Made by a program: the position numbers and the translations under genes. The notes beneath the pieces were generated by a model. The model was not told the DNA's origin. It saw only the letters and a list, made by a program, of their open reading frames with translations, and searched no databases. Positions 39,564 through 50,100 of a DNA stretch of 64,000 nucleotides are shown piece after piece; positions within the stretch are counted from its first letter, which is position 1; each line of letters starts with the position of its first letter. The stretch comes from Entonaema liquescens (lineage: Eukaryota; Ascomycota; Sordariomycetes; Xylariales; Xylariaceae): NCBI GenBank assembly GCA_902805475.1, contig CADCSX010000002.1:3038001-3102000 (forward strand), given 5' to 3'.

Positions 39564-39732
39564 TGTCGGAATTTTATAATTATTATTATTAATTATTAAA
39601 AAATATCGTTATATTATATTACTTTAATAAATAATAAACTTTAAATAACTAATTATAATAGTTTATAATAAACCTTTATATTTTTAAATAATTAATTAAT
39701 TAAAAATATATATATAAAAAATTTTATATTTA
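39564..39732 (+). repeat. 3' LTR of the inner element (169 bp)
   Basis: Partner of 29100-29268. It keeps the canonical TG start (TGTCGGAA) and ends TA, presumably from CA. The sequence after it (from 39733) does not match the sequence after the 5' LTR. Confidence 0.85.
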
Positions 39733-40585
39733 TTATATAAAAAATTAAATTAAAAAATTTAAATTATTAAATTTAAAATTTTTAAATATAATTAAATAAT
39801 TTATAAAATAAAAAGTTTAAAAAATATATATTTTATTAATTTATTAATTTAAAATTATATTTAATTATATAATAATAATATAATATATAAAATTAAAATT
39901 AAAAAAAATTAAAATTTTTAACGTTAAAATTTAATGGTAAATAAATAATTAAAAATAAAGGTTTTATTATATTAATTTAAATTTTTAAAATTTATATTTA
40001 TATATTTTTATTAATAAATTATTTGTAAATAATAAAAATTTAAATTTATAAATTAATTATATTATTATTTTAAATAATAAAAAATTTATTTTTAAAATAA
40101 TAAAATTTAAATTATAAATAATATTATTTATTAATTATTTATTAAATATAAATAAATTATTTATAATATATTTATTAATAAAATTTATAAAATAATTTAA
40201 AGATTTAATATAAAATATATAATTTATTATATAATTAATATTATTTTAAAACGTTTATTATTTTTTTATATTTTATTAATTTTATATATTAATTTTTTCT
40301 TTTTATATTAATATTTAATATAAATAAATAATATAAATAAAAAAAAATTAATAATTAATTTAATAATATTAAAATAATTATATAAAAATTAAAAAAATAA
40401 ATAACATTTAATAAATATATAATATTTATAATTTTATAAATGTAATAATTAAAACATTTTTTAATAAAATAATAAAAATATTAATAAAAAATAATTAAAT
40501 TAATTTATAATTAAAAAAATAAATAAAATATAAAATAAATGTTAAATTTATAATTAATTAATTATAAAAAAAAAAATAAAATAAA
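39733..40585 (+). mobile_element. Outer LTR element, right internal part
   Basis: About 850 bp of near-pure A/T sequence between the inner element and the right outer LTR. As degraded as 24432-29099, consistent with belonging to the same element. No motif is readable. Confidence 0.55.
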
Positions 40586-40799
40586 TAATAATTAAATAAT
40601 AATTATATATATTATATAATAATATATATTTAATATAAAAAAATATTTATATATTTTAAATTATATAAAAAATATGTTTTTTTTATTTTTTAATAATAAA
40701 TAATTTCTTTTTTAAACATTATTAATATATTAATTTCAATTTATTTATTTATTTATTATTATTTTATTATTATTTTTTTTACGTATATATTTATTAATA
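40586..40799 (+). repeat. 3' LTR of the outer LTR element (214 bp)
   Basis: Partner of 24218-24431. Followed by ATTAT at 40800-40804, equal to the five bases before the left copy. Confidence 0.85.
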
Positions 40800-40804
40800 A
40801 TTAT

Positions 40805-42135
40805 TGTAAAAAAATTAATAAATTTTAAAATTATAAATAATAAAAATTAAAAAATAAAATAATTAAAAGTTATAATTAACAATAAATATAAATTTTTTTT
40901 AAATTTAATTTTTAAAATAAATTATAAATTTAATATTTTTTAATTTATATTAATATATTTAAATTTTATTATCGATTTTTAAACTTTAAAAAAAATTTAT
41001 AAAAAATCTTTTTTTTAATATTTTAAAAAAATTATTTAAATAATTTTATTTATAAATAAAATTTAAAAAAACGTTTAAAAATAACAAATATATTTACATT
41101 AAAAAGTTAAAATATATAAAAAATATAAAAAAAAAAATAATATATAAATTTTATTAATAAAATATTTTTATATAAAATTATTATTTATATAATTATTATA
41201 ATCGTTAAATATAAATAAATATTATTAAATAAAATTATTAAATTTAATATAAAATAAATAAATGTTTTTAAACCATTTAAAAGTTATTTTATAATTAATT
41301 TAATTGTTTATAAATATAATAAAATATTAATTTTTATATAATTAATTATTTTTATTAAAAAATTATTATTATTATATATTAATATTATTAAATATTATTA
41401 ATAATAATAACGTTATATTTATTATAATTATAATTATAATTATTATAATTTATTTATATTTTAAAAATTTTTTAAAAAATATGTATTAATAATATAATTT
41501 ATTAAATATTATATAATTATTTTTAACGTTTTTTATAAAATTAAATTTATTAATATTTATATATAAAATTTAAAAAATATTAATAATTTTAAATATTTTT
41601 AATTAAACGAATAATTTTTTTAATAATTTAATTATAACGTTATTTAAATGTTTATAATTTATCGTATAATTTTTACTAATTTTAATTTTAAAATAATAAT
41701 ATAAAAAATTAATATGTTAATTTTTTTTAAAATTTATATATATGCTATTATGTAATAATAAATATTAAGTAAATAATTTAAATTTTAAATAAAATAATAC
41801 ATAATTTAAGGTTTTTTAAATAATAATTTAACGAGTTAAATAATTTTTAATGAATTTTATTAATATTTTTTTTTATTAATATATTTTTAATACGGCGTGA
41901 AATATAATAATAATTAATTTGGTAATATATTAATGCGTTATAAATCGATTATTTATTTTTAACGTTGTATATTATTATTATTATACGAAATTAAACGAAA
42001 ATATGTATATTATTAAATAAAAAAAAAATAACGAATTGATTAATGTAAAAAAAATTTTAAAAGTGGTAAAAAGGTTTTAATTTATAAAAAGTTAAATTAA
42101 TAAATAAATTAAACGCGTTTTTATAATTAATAAAA
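40805..42135. mobile_element. Right part of the TIR element
   Basis: About 1.33 kb of AT-rich sequence between the outer LTR and the right inverted repeat. With the left part (23724-24212) and both TIRs, the element would be about 1.9 kb once the LTR insertions are removed. This size, the TIR length and a TA/TTAA target fit a Tc1-mariner/Fot1-type transposon. No transposase motif could be read, so the family is inferred. Confidence 0.5.
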
Positions 42136-42181
42136 TTAATTATGCTCGTGGTAAAGTAAGTTCGTAAATGGGTAATCCACC
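42136..42181 (-). repeat. Right terminal inverted repeat (46 bp)
   Basis: Reverse complement matches 23678-23723 with transitions only. Followed by TTAA (42182-42185). Normal base composition resumes immediately outside. Confidence 0.85.
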
Positions 42182-42185
42182 TTAA

Positions 42186-43462
42186 AACAATATTTGCATT
42201 ATTCTTATGGGAAGAATTAGACTGAAATAATACGGGTATGCAATGTTTATAGACACTTGATGACATCTTCTGGACGCTCTGTCGAAAAGATACGGATTGG
42301 AGCGGAAACCATCTTGAGGACGAAGAATGTTTACTTAATTTCGTAGTTCTTTCAAGACAAAGTAGTAACCCACCCCTAATCGCGCAAGAACTCGACCAGA
42401 CTCTCATGAATGGAGAATATTATCCTCTCTAATGAATAAAAATACTCTGAGACCTCCTAACTATTGATAATATTTTTTTATCACGGCTCACATTTAACCT
42501 ACTCGGGTATGGGAGCACTTTTACTAAGATACGTTCTCATTATCTCGTCAACACACTTTTAACGATGGTGATCTACTAATAAACTACTCTCGGAAACCCT
42601 TCAAATATTGTCCAACCATATTAAGCACATGATTCCCCGTCAATAAATAGTGGATCTAACAAAGAAGCTATCGAGGACATTTGGTAAGTGCTTAACTATC
42701 AAAACTTATATTTTCCCTTACGTGAACCCCGGTGGACTGAATACCCTTAGTTACCTGCTTATGTAATGTAGTTCCTATCTACACCTACTATTTGCAGTTC
42801 ACTTTGCTCTATAGCAGCTAATTTCGCGTAAGGGGCTTCCCCTAACGCACTTGTCAGTTACGAGCGAAGGCGCATCCTGAGCCCTTGCAACTACCTGATA
42901 TACTTGGAAGTATACCAAGTCTGTCTTGTAAATCCGGGTAAGACCTTCAGATACCTCTTATTTGAAATGCCTGTAGGGAAGTAGGAGCCACTCATATAAC
43001 TTTAAAGTTTGCCGTTGATGTCATAGCAGGCAACTTAAGTGAAAGAACGTCCTGGTTACTTAAGTAGAAGGAATATATACGGAAGTTGCGTTACATTTAA
43101 TCAGTACCTATAGATGTCAGGGGATGTAATTACTTAGGGAGATATTTAACAGGGTTCTTGGAAGAAGTTGAGGAAGGTATATATGAGACGTGTATGAGAC
43201 TGCTGCTTAGACATGGGCGAACTGCAAAAATTTCCCACATTCCTCTCTTTTCTTCTCCAAGTAATCTACTCTTCGCGAGAAGTCTCCCGGTTTTCAACAG
43301 CAATTCTGCCTTGGTGTTCTGATTCCAAGTTACCTAGATCTGATCGTAAGCCTCCGTCGCCGATGCTATCATCATCGTCGTCGTCAGGTTTCCCTTGTCC
43401 TCATCACCCCTCTCTTTTCTTTTACTGTGACTCTCCGGAGCTCAGTACCCTTTTTTTTCGCC
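42186..43462. promoter_or_regulatory. Upstream region of the SF1 helicase gene
   Basis: About 1.3 kb of normal-composition DNA between the island and the helicase gene. The last 250 bp are pyrimidine-rich (TCTCTTTTCTTCTCC-like) and end in a T-run 10 bp before the ATG, typical of a fungal 5' UTR. An open frame at 43213-43482 is leader sequence rather than a gene. Confidence 0.5.
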
Positions 43463-46163
43463 ATGGCCGCCAACAATTCTAAGACGTACGCTAAGGACTG
43501 CGCTCTCCTAGCTAAGTCCCCATATGGTCGCGTGATTGCTTGCGGGCCAACTATCAGCAAGGATGCCTCACGGATAAAGGCTCGGGTCATTGCATGGAAG
43601 GCGACGGATTCCAACTCTTAGCTCGGGTTCATCCTGGAGTTTCCTCTTGGTGACAAGCAAATAGCGAACGAAAATGCCGGCTTTGGTGTTCGATACACAT
43701 GTGAGTTTTAGGACAGCTGTGCTTTAAAGGTAACTAGGAGGTCACCAGGTATCTACTAACTATTACCTAGATGCCCGCAAGGGTCACACCAATAGCAAGG
43801 TCGTGCAATTCGATTGGCATCGTCTGGCAATAAAATTCCCCCTGGGTAAACTCGCCATCTCCTACGAGGACGTTAAACCCGAAATGCTTAAACACCTTCC
43901 TGGAGCTAAGGAGGAACGCCTTAGCTTACTGTCTGTTTTTCTCAAAGGAGATTCTTGGGTTTCTGTCGATGGGCTCGGCATTCCATTCGCGAACAGGCAA
44001 GACGAGACGATGGAGGGCATAGTCAATGACAATAGACCAATCGTTGACGGGGTCACGCTCTTAGATCTGTTGCAGGGACAAGAATTCCATATGTTGGTCA
44101 GCCATCGCCGGGTAGATCTAGAGAAGAATTTTCGCGAGGAATGCCTTCCACGGCCATCCAACTATCCTTGTCAATTTGCTCTCCATTTGCCTGTGACCAA
44201 CATGGGAGTACAAGGAATTTCCCCCAATAACCCTCAAGATAGAAACAAGATAGCTCTTCACCGGGCTCTCATGAACGGAACCGGCTTCTATGACTGGATG
44301 AGGACCCACGCCCTTTCGGCCGATATCTCGGAGCAATTGGCATCGCTTAGCATCAAAGACAAGGGATTGCGCCCTCTCCCTGCCGTCGACTTCTTGAATT
44401 TTAAGAGCAAGACGTACGCCGATGCAATATTAGCGGAGGCCCTCCCCGAAGATCGTGCTCGTTTCCGCCAATATTTGAGCTACCGACCACTTGGTCTGGG
44501 GCTTATCACATCTGGGCCCGGATTTGGTAAAACGACGGCTCTTGGGGCTGCAACTTTGGCCATGCATGCTACTCTCGGTCCGATTCTGTGCTCCGGACCA
44601 TCCAATATCGCGGTTGACAATTTCGCCCACCGTCTTGATCATATCACCACGTCCGTGACAGACCGGTACAACCTCAAGAAGAGTCGGAGCGATCCATGTC
44701 GCCAGTATTATCTACTTGTCGTCCGCACATACAAGATAGACGACGAAGAGGAGGCTTTCATGAATTTTCTGAAACGTCCCGACCTTGGTAATGGCGCAGA
44801 CCGAGGCCGGGTTTGGCCTGAGAACTCGCCGTGGAAACTACACTTGTCTGCTGCGTTTTGGCTTCTGGTTGTGCTTCGCTCAAAGGCCAAAGGCGTCAGA
44901 GAGCTCCGGTTTGATGGCAGCCCTGGTCTCCACAGACTGCGCACTGAGATCAATGGAGCCGCCAGATACCAGCCTCTCCAAGAGCTTGCGGTTGGTAGTT
45001 CAACTTACGAGGACTTCCGACTGAGGAGCCATCTCTCCGCAGATGACATTAAGGGGCTGCTCAACCAGATTATCCAATCTGCCGACCTACTCTGCACGAC
45101 ACCGGCTGTATCTGATAACGAGAAGGTCTGCAAGGAATGGAAAATTCATAAGGCCCGAGGCCTGTCGGTGGATGAGGCAGGCAATATAAACCGGGCTGAT
45201 TTGGCCTGTGTGTGGGGTAAGTACGGTGCGTGAGGTCAAAAAACATATAGATAACTGACTGTTCTCGTAGGCAACTGCCTTATACCATGCTTCCTCGGCG
45301 GCGATGTGAAGCAGCTCCCACCGACTGCAATGACAGGCAATGAGAAAGATTCCGATGGCAAGATCTCGCCGCTGGAGTTCTTCCAGGCTTCTGGCATACC
45401 GACGTACCGCCTCCGCGTACAAATGCGGATGGCAGATGGCCTATTCGACAACATCGCCGTTGAGGTGTATCCCGACGTGCCTTTCAAATACGCGGATAGC
45501 TGCAACATCAATCTCCCGCAGTTCTCTCCTGGCCGCGCCCTCGAGAGCTTTATCCGGGAGAGGTACCCGAATGTCACAGCACCCCCTCCCGGAAAGCTCA
45601 AGCCGGTCTTCATCCATTGTGAGGGCTCGCGCGTCTTCACTGACGATCTCACGGGGTCCAAGAGTTGTCCAGATCAAGTCGAGGTGGCCCTAAACTTCGC
45701 TGCCGATCTCGTGAAGATCACAAGGTTGAATGCCGCCAGCATTGTCATCCTCGCCCCCTACGCTGCCAATGTCGCCCTCATTAACCGGATGTGGTCGAGT
45801 TACTCGGTGTTAGATAGAATGAACCCCCCTTCCACAATAGAAGGCTTCCAGGGTAAAGAGGGCGACATAGTTATCGTCGTCATGGGTACTGCGTACCCGA
45901 AGCCCGGCCCCGGCATCACCACCGATGAGCAGCGCCTCAACGTCATGCTTACGCGCCAAAGATCCGGGCTCATTATCGTCGGGGATATCAATGTCACCGG
46001 GCCATTCGATAAGGCTAAAGGAAAGGCAAAGGCAAGTGAAGCGTTCCAGGTCGAGGGCGAGAACGGTCAAAAATATTGGACCAAGGCTACTATGTTAAGG
46101 AATATGTACAGTAAGTTCTATGAAAGTGGTCGTGTTGTTACAGTTAAATGCGAGGGACGGTAG
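43463..46163 (+). pseudogene. Upf1-like SF1 helicase with in-frame stop
   Basis: Three exons: 43463-43700, 43771-45216 and 45271-46163. Introns of 70 and 54 nt, donors GTGAGT and GTAAGT, branches ACTAAC and CTGAC. The joined frame is 859 codons but has a TAG at 43619-43621 (codon 53), with matching reading frame on both sides (KATDSNS, stop, LGFILEFPLG). The helicase core is otherwise complete: Walker A GPGFGKTT (about residue 330), Walker B VDEAGN (about 547), GGDVKQLPPT (about 572), the MRM segment, STIEGFQGKEGD (about 750) and RLNVMLTRQRSG. This order is that of Upf1/AAA_12 SF1 helicases in an expanded fungal group of unknown role. CAG to TAG or TGG to TAG is a RIP-type change. If translation starts at a later ATG, the core could still be made, so loss of function is not certain. 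The neighbour is an NLR-like gene 1 kb downstream on the same strand. Confidence 0.75.
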
Positions 46164-47186
46164 ACTACGGATTGCTATTGCGTGTTTACGGGGATATAAA
46201 AATAAAATAACAGTCTGGCAATGGCCTCCTCCGTATCCCTGTGTTATGGACTTAAGATTAGAAGGTGGAAAAGTAGAGAAAGTAAACACTTAGAGTCTCT
46301 AACCTGTATTCGATATGTGCCAGCCTTAAACTGCTTTAGAATCTTTTCCTACTCCTTAAGATACACCTCGTAAAGTTCAACTAAGTTAAATGGTTCAAAA
46401 AGCCACGTTTTGCTCTCCGTAAGGCCTGGCTCCAAGACGTATGCATCCCACACGAGAATTGATTTGGCAAGCATTATTGAGTTAAATGCGGAACCTAATA
46501 CCGCCGCAACCTACTGTTTTAGAGGGAGTAGAAAATTCGTATATGGTTATACTTCTGAGAAGTTAGACGAGCCATAGGAAACGTAAGGCCGTTCCCTAAG
46601 CCACCCTTAATCTTGAATTCTAACCTCTCTGCCAGGGCACAAAAATCCGAGCTTTCCATTGCCACTTCTCGCTAGACCTCGTTTAAAAGTTGGCGATCGG
46701 CGGAGGCGGAACCGGACCGTACCTGACGGGGCCGTATCAGATAATGATGGCGGGGCCGCGTTTACGCCGCTGCCATCCCCGTTACTGTCAGCTCGGTGAT
46801 GTAATGTGTTAAGGCCCCTGCCCTGGAGGGGCATTTACATAGGATCTACGTTGAGCCGAGTCCGAACACCAAAGAGCGCCTTGGTAGAATCGCCAAGAGT
46901 ATTCGGCTTTTGACATCATGGTAGGATTCGATATTCCTCGTATGATTTGACATTGACGGTAGTATATTCAATATCGCTGGGCGTTTTCGACATTGCATTC
47001 GTATCTGCGTTGAAAACAACTCCTTAGCCAATGGTATAGCTGGACAAGGCTCCACTGATGAGCATTGCTGCCTGTACATTGCGTGGCTGTGCCGTACAGG
47101 ACGTATATAAAAGAAGTAAGCATGTCCTACCTCTTGGGTGTCATTTACAGCATCAAATCCGTTAAATAGCAACCTATCCTTCGAGT
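46164..47186. promoter_or_regulatory. Spacer and promoter of the NACHT-ankyrin gene
   Basis: About 1 kb between two genes on the same strand. Open frames on the minus strand are short and featureless. I see nothing else to assign. Confidence 0.45.
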
Positions 47187-50100
47187 ATGTCAGGTCCGTC
47201 GAGCATAACAGATGAATATGAGATTGTTGACCATGAAGAGACGGCCTTGAGCCCCGAAGAATTAGACGAAATACGCAATTGGCTCAAGCCGACCGACTAC
47301 TTAGCCGAGTCGGGGGAATTCTGCCGTAACCTCTCATGCCAGGCTCCTGGAACAGGACTTTGGATCATCGAGACTCAAGAGTATAAGAAATGGCGTGAAT
47401 CTCCCGAGCATGGCAGCCTTTGGATTAAAGGCGTCCCCGGCGCCGGGAAGAGCGTGATGGCATCCGCAGTCATCCAGCATCTACGCACGTCCGAGAATTG
47501 CCCTGTGCTCTTCTTTTTCTTTCGGAATATCGTTGCGGCTAATTTCTCACCGCGCGCCCTCATTCAAGATTGGCTGGCCCAGCTTCTGCCCTACTCTCCT
47601 AAGCTGCAATACTGTCTCCGGTCACGCCTAAAGACGGACATAGGGGAGACATCGGACAACGAGCTTTTTCAGTTTTTCCTGGATGGAGTATCTTCCGTCC
47701 CGAAATGCTTTTGTGTTGCCGATGCTTTGGACGAGATGGACGAGATAGCGACTGGTAATAGGCCGCTTCTCGACAAGCTTAATAGCTTAGCCACCCACCG
47801 TCCTCACTCCTTAAAACTTCTTATCACGAGTAGGCCTAAGCAATACTTACAGAGTGCCTTAAGGGACACGTCGATCGTTCACATTAGCCTCCAGCAACGC
47901 CTTGTGGATGCTGATATCGCAGCGTATCTGCATCATCGGTTTGATAGGCTCCCTAAAGCTGAGGGCACGCAGGAAATCAAGCAGCAAATAATCGATATGG
48001 TAGCGAAAATGTCCCAAGGCTTGTTTTTGGTCGCAAAGCTCACGATGGACCAAGTGGATACTTTTCTCTTGTCGGAGGGCCCGGTAAACATTTCTGCCAT
48101 AGAGAAATCCCTCCCCGTCGGGCTGGAGCAGACGTACACCAGTCTGCTAGCGAAGCAGCGTGAAGAAAACGGGGTGAGCATAGCGCTTCAGGTTTTCGTA
48201 CTCGAGGCTGTCACACATTCCTCTCGCCCTTTGCGTCTGAACGAATTGGCAAGTCTGGTGAAATGCATATGCCCGGATGTCAAGGCACCCGCGGGCTTCA
48301 AAGCTCTGGTCGCTACCTGCTGCGCACCACTGATAGAAATCCTCGAAGATGAGACTCTACAAGTGATTCATCATTCATTCACCGAATTCCTCCGCGGTGA
48401 AACCCGCAGCCCGGAAACCGCCAATGTGGCAGGCGCATTCCCAATAATCGAGTCTGAAAAGGCGCACAAACATATGGCTATTAACTGCATTCGATACCTT
48501 CAATCGGGATCTCTACTCCTCGAGGGCGAGAGTCCCGAAGTAGAGCCCTCCGCCACTCACCAGAAGCCCGAGCATCAAATCGGTTCAGATAAAGAACATG
48601 ATAGGCATTCAGCCCCGGGCGTGGAAGAGGAAGAGGACCCCTTCAACTACCGACTAGCTCGCCTGAATCATCCATTCCTGAGCTACGCGGTGGAAAACTG
48701 GTCGTACCATGCTAGTTTCTGCGGAGATGTGGAAGATGAAGAACTGTTTACCGCCGTCTTAGGTTTTCTCAAGCCGTACGACAAAGCTTTTGGGAGGTGG
48801 CTCGTACTTCAATGGGGTTCGACATCAAAGAAGCAGAAAGACGTGGAAGGCCTACCGACGGGGCTTCACATCGCCGCGTTCTCGGGACTGCGTAAGCTTT
48901 CCCTTAAGCTGATAGAACAAGGCTCGGAGGTATCCGCCGTCGATGCCCAAGGCCGTATCCCGCTGCACTGGGCAGCGATGAACGGCCACGCGAAGGTTGC
49001 TTCGTTGTTGATCCAACATGGGAGTCACCCAAATGCCGGGGACGAACGTGGCCTGGGGCCGATCCACCTCGCCACCCAGGGAAATCACGTCGAGGTGGTG
49101 AAAGTGCTACTCGAGGCTGGAGTGGAACCTGACACGATCAAAACAAGGGAAAACCACGGGGGCTTTCTACAAGGTGGGGAGACCATCACAAAGGGAGAAT
49201 GCGCAATATTTTACGCCTGTAGGAGGGGCTACGACGATATCATCATTACGATGATCCCTTTTTGCAAGCCTGAAACGTTGGAGCGCCTTCTATGTGAAAG
49301 TTGTCAGTTTGGACGGATAGATGCGGTTTTAGTCATCCTGGAAAAGACGGATGTATCAGCAAACGCGACCTATTGCGGGGCTACTGCTTTATATTGCGCG
49401 TGTATTGCGAACAGCGTGAGATGTGTTAAAGCTCTGATCGATAGGGGGGCGGATGTGAATCGAATGTCGAAATGGACCCCCCGGCGGACTCGCAATGGCG
49501 GCCCTTGCGACGAAGGTACTGCGCAGGCCCCGATACACGTCCTGATCAAGTGGTGGCGCGAAGAAACTGATTCATCCTGTCGAGCTATCTTGAAAATGTT
49601 AATAGGGGCAGGGGCGGATCTCGAGCAGCCTGATGGTGATGGTCAAGTGCCCATAATTATAGCTTCAAATTCAGTGCCAAGGCACAATCGACCTTTAACT
49701 CGCGCGCTGGCTGTAATAGCCTTGGCAGATGCGGGAGCAGATCTGAAAAAGACCAGTAACCCCGCGAAAGGTTCTGGGGATACCGTTCTGAATGAGATTT
49801 TAGTCCTGCATCGCGACCTCGAGACCGTAAGGTTCCTCCTAGAGCGCGGAAGCGATCCGAATCAAAAAGGACGCAACGGAGACACGGCCCTACACCGCGC
49901 GCTTGAAGTTCACCCGCTGGCAAGGGGGAAGGAAAACACGGAGGCCATTGTCAAGCTTCTACTCGAATACGGCGCCGATCCAAATATTCCGGACAACTAC
50001 GGAAAGACTGCGGTATACCGGGGAATGTCCGCTGGGGTTGGGTTGTTCGATATGCTTCTTGAAAAGAGCAAAGATGACACGATCAAAAAGAGGTGTTGGT

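Larger units (their letters stand above)
29100..39732 (+). mobile_element. Inner Ty3/gypsy-like LTR retrotransposon, RIP-degraded
   Basis: About 10.6 kb bounded by 169-bp LTRs. Order on the plus strand: 5' LTR, a gag-like Arg/Asn/Tyr-rich region (about 31710-31930), degenerate sequence where protease and reverse transcriptase should lie (I could not read motifs), integrase core (35500-35910), a 48-bp tandem repeat (38254-38493), a polypurine tract (39551-39563) and the 3' LTR. The position of the polypurine tract and the integrase frame both give the plus orientation. It keeps more G and C than the flanking outer element. It is longer than usual for the family (commonly 5-8 kb), so further insertions may be hidden inside. 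No clean target duplication was found. Confidence 0.8.
23674..42185. mobile_element. 18.5-kb RIP-degraded nested transposon island
   Basis: An extremely AT-rich block (about 5-10% GC by eye) whose edges coincide with a pair of terminal inverted repeats flanked by TTAA. Inside are two further pairs of long direct repeats that nest: 24218-24431 with 40586-40799, and 29100-29268 with 39564-39732. In all three pairs the copies align without gaps and differ only by C/T or G/A transitions. This is what repeat-induced point mutation of duplicated DNA gives in ascomycetes. Apart from degenerate integrase sequence, no gene is intact. The many short open frames are by-products of low complexity. Confidence 0.88.

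Noticed and set aside
29095..39737. Target duplication around the inner LTR element
   Set aside because: Flanks read TTTAT and TTATA; they do not match under the LTR ends that the alignment supports, so none is claimed.
23740..42120. The AT-rich block as a centromere or a mitochondrial insertion
   Set aside because: The edges are transposon inverted repeats and two LTR pairs nest inside, with an integrase remnant. No mitochondrial gene or intron motif is readable. A centromere made of RIPped repeats remains possible only in a larger context, and 18.5 kb with active-looking genes close on both sides argues against it.
43213..43482. 89-codon frame before the helicase
   Set aside because: It overlaps the helicase ATG in another frame and is the pyrimidine-rich leader.
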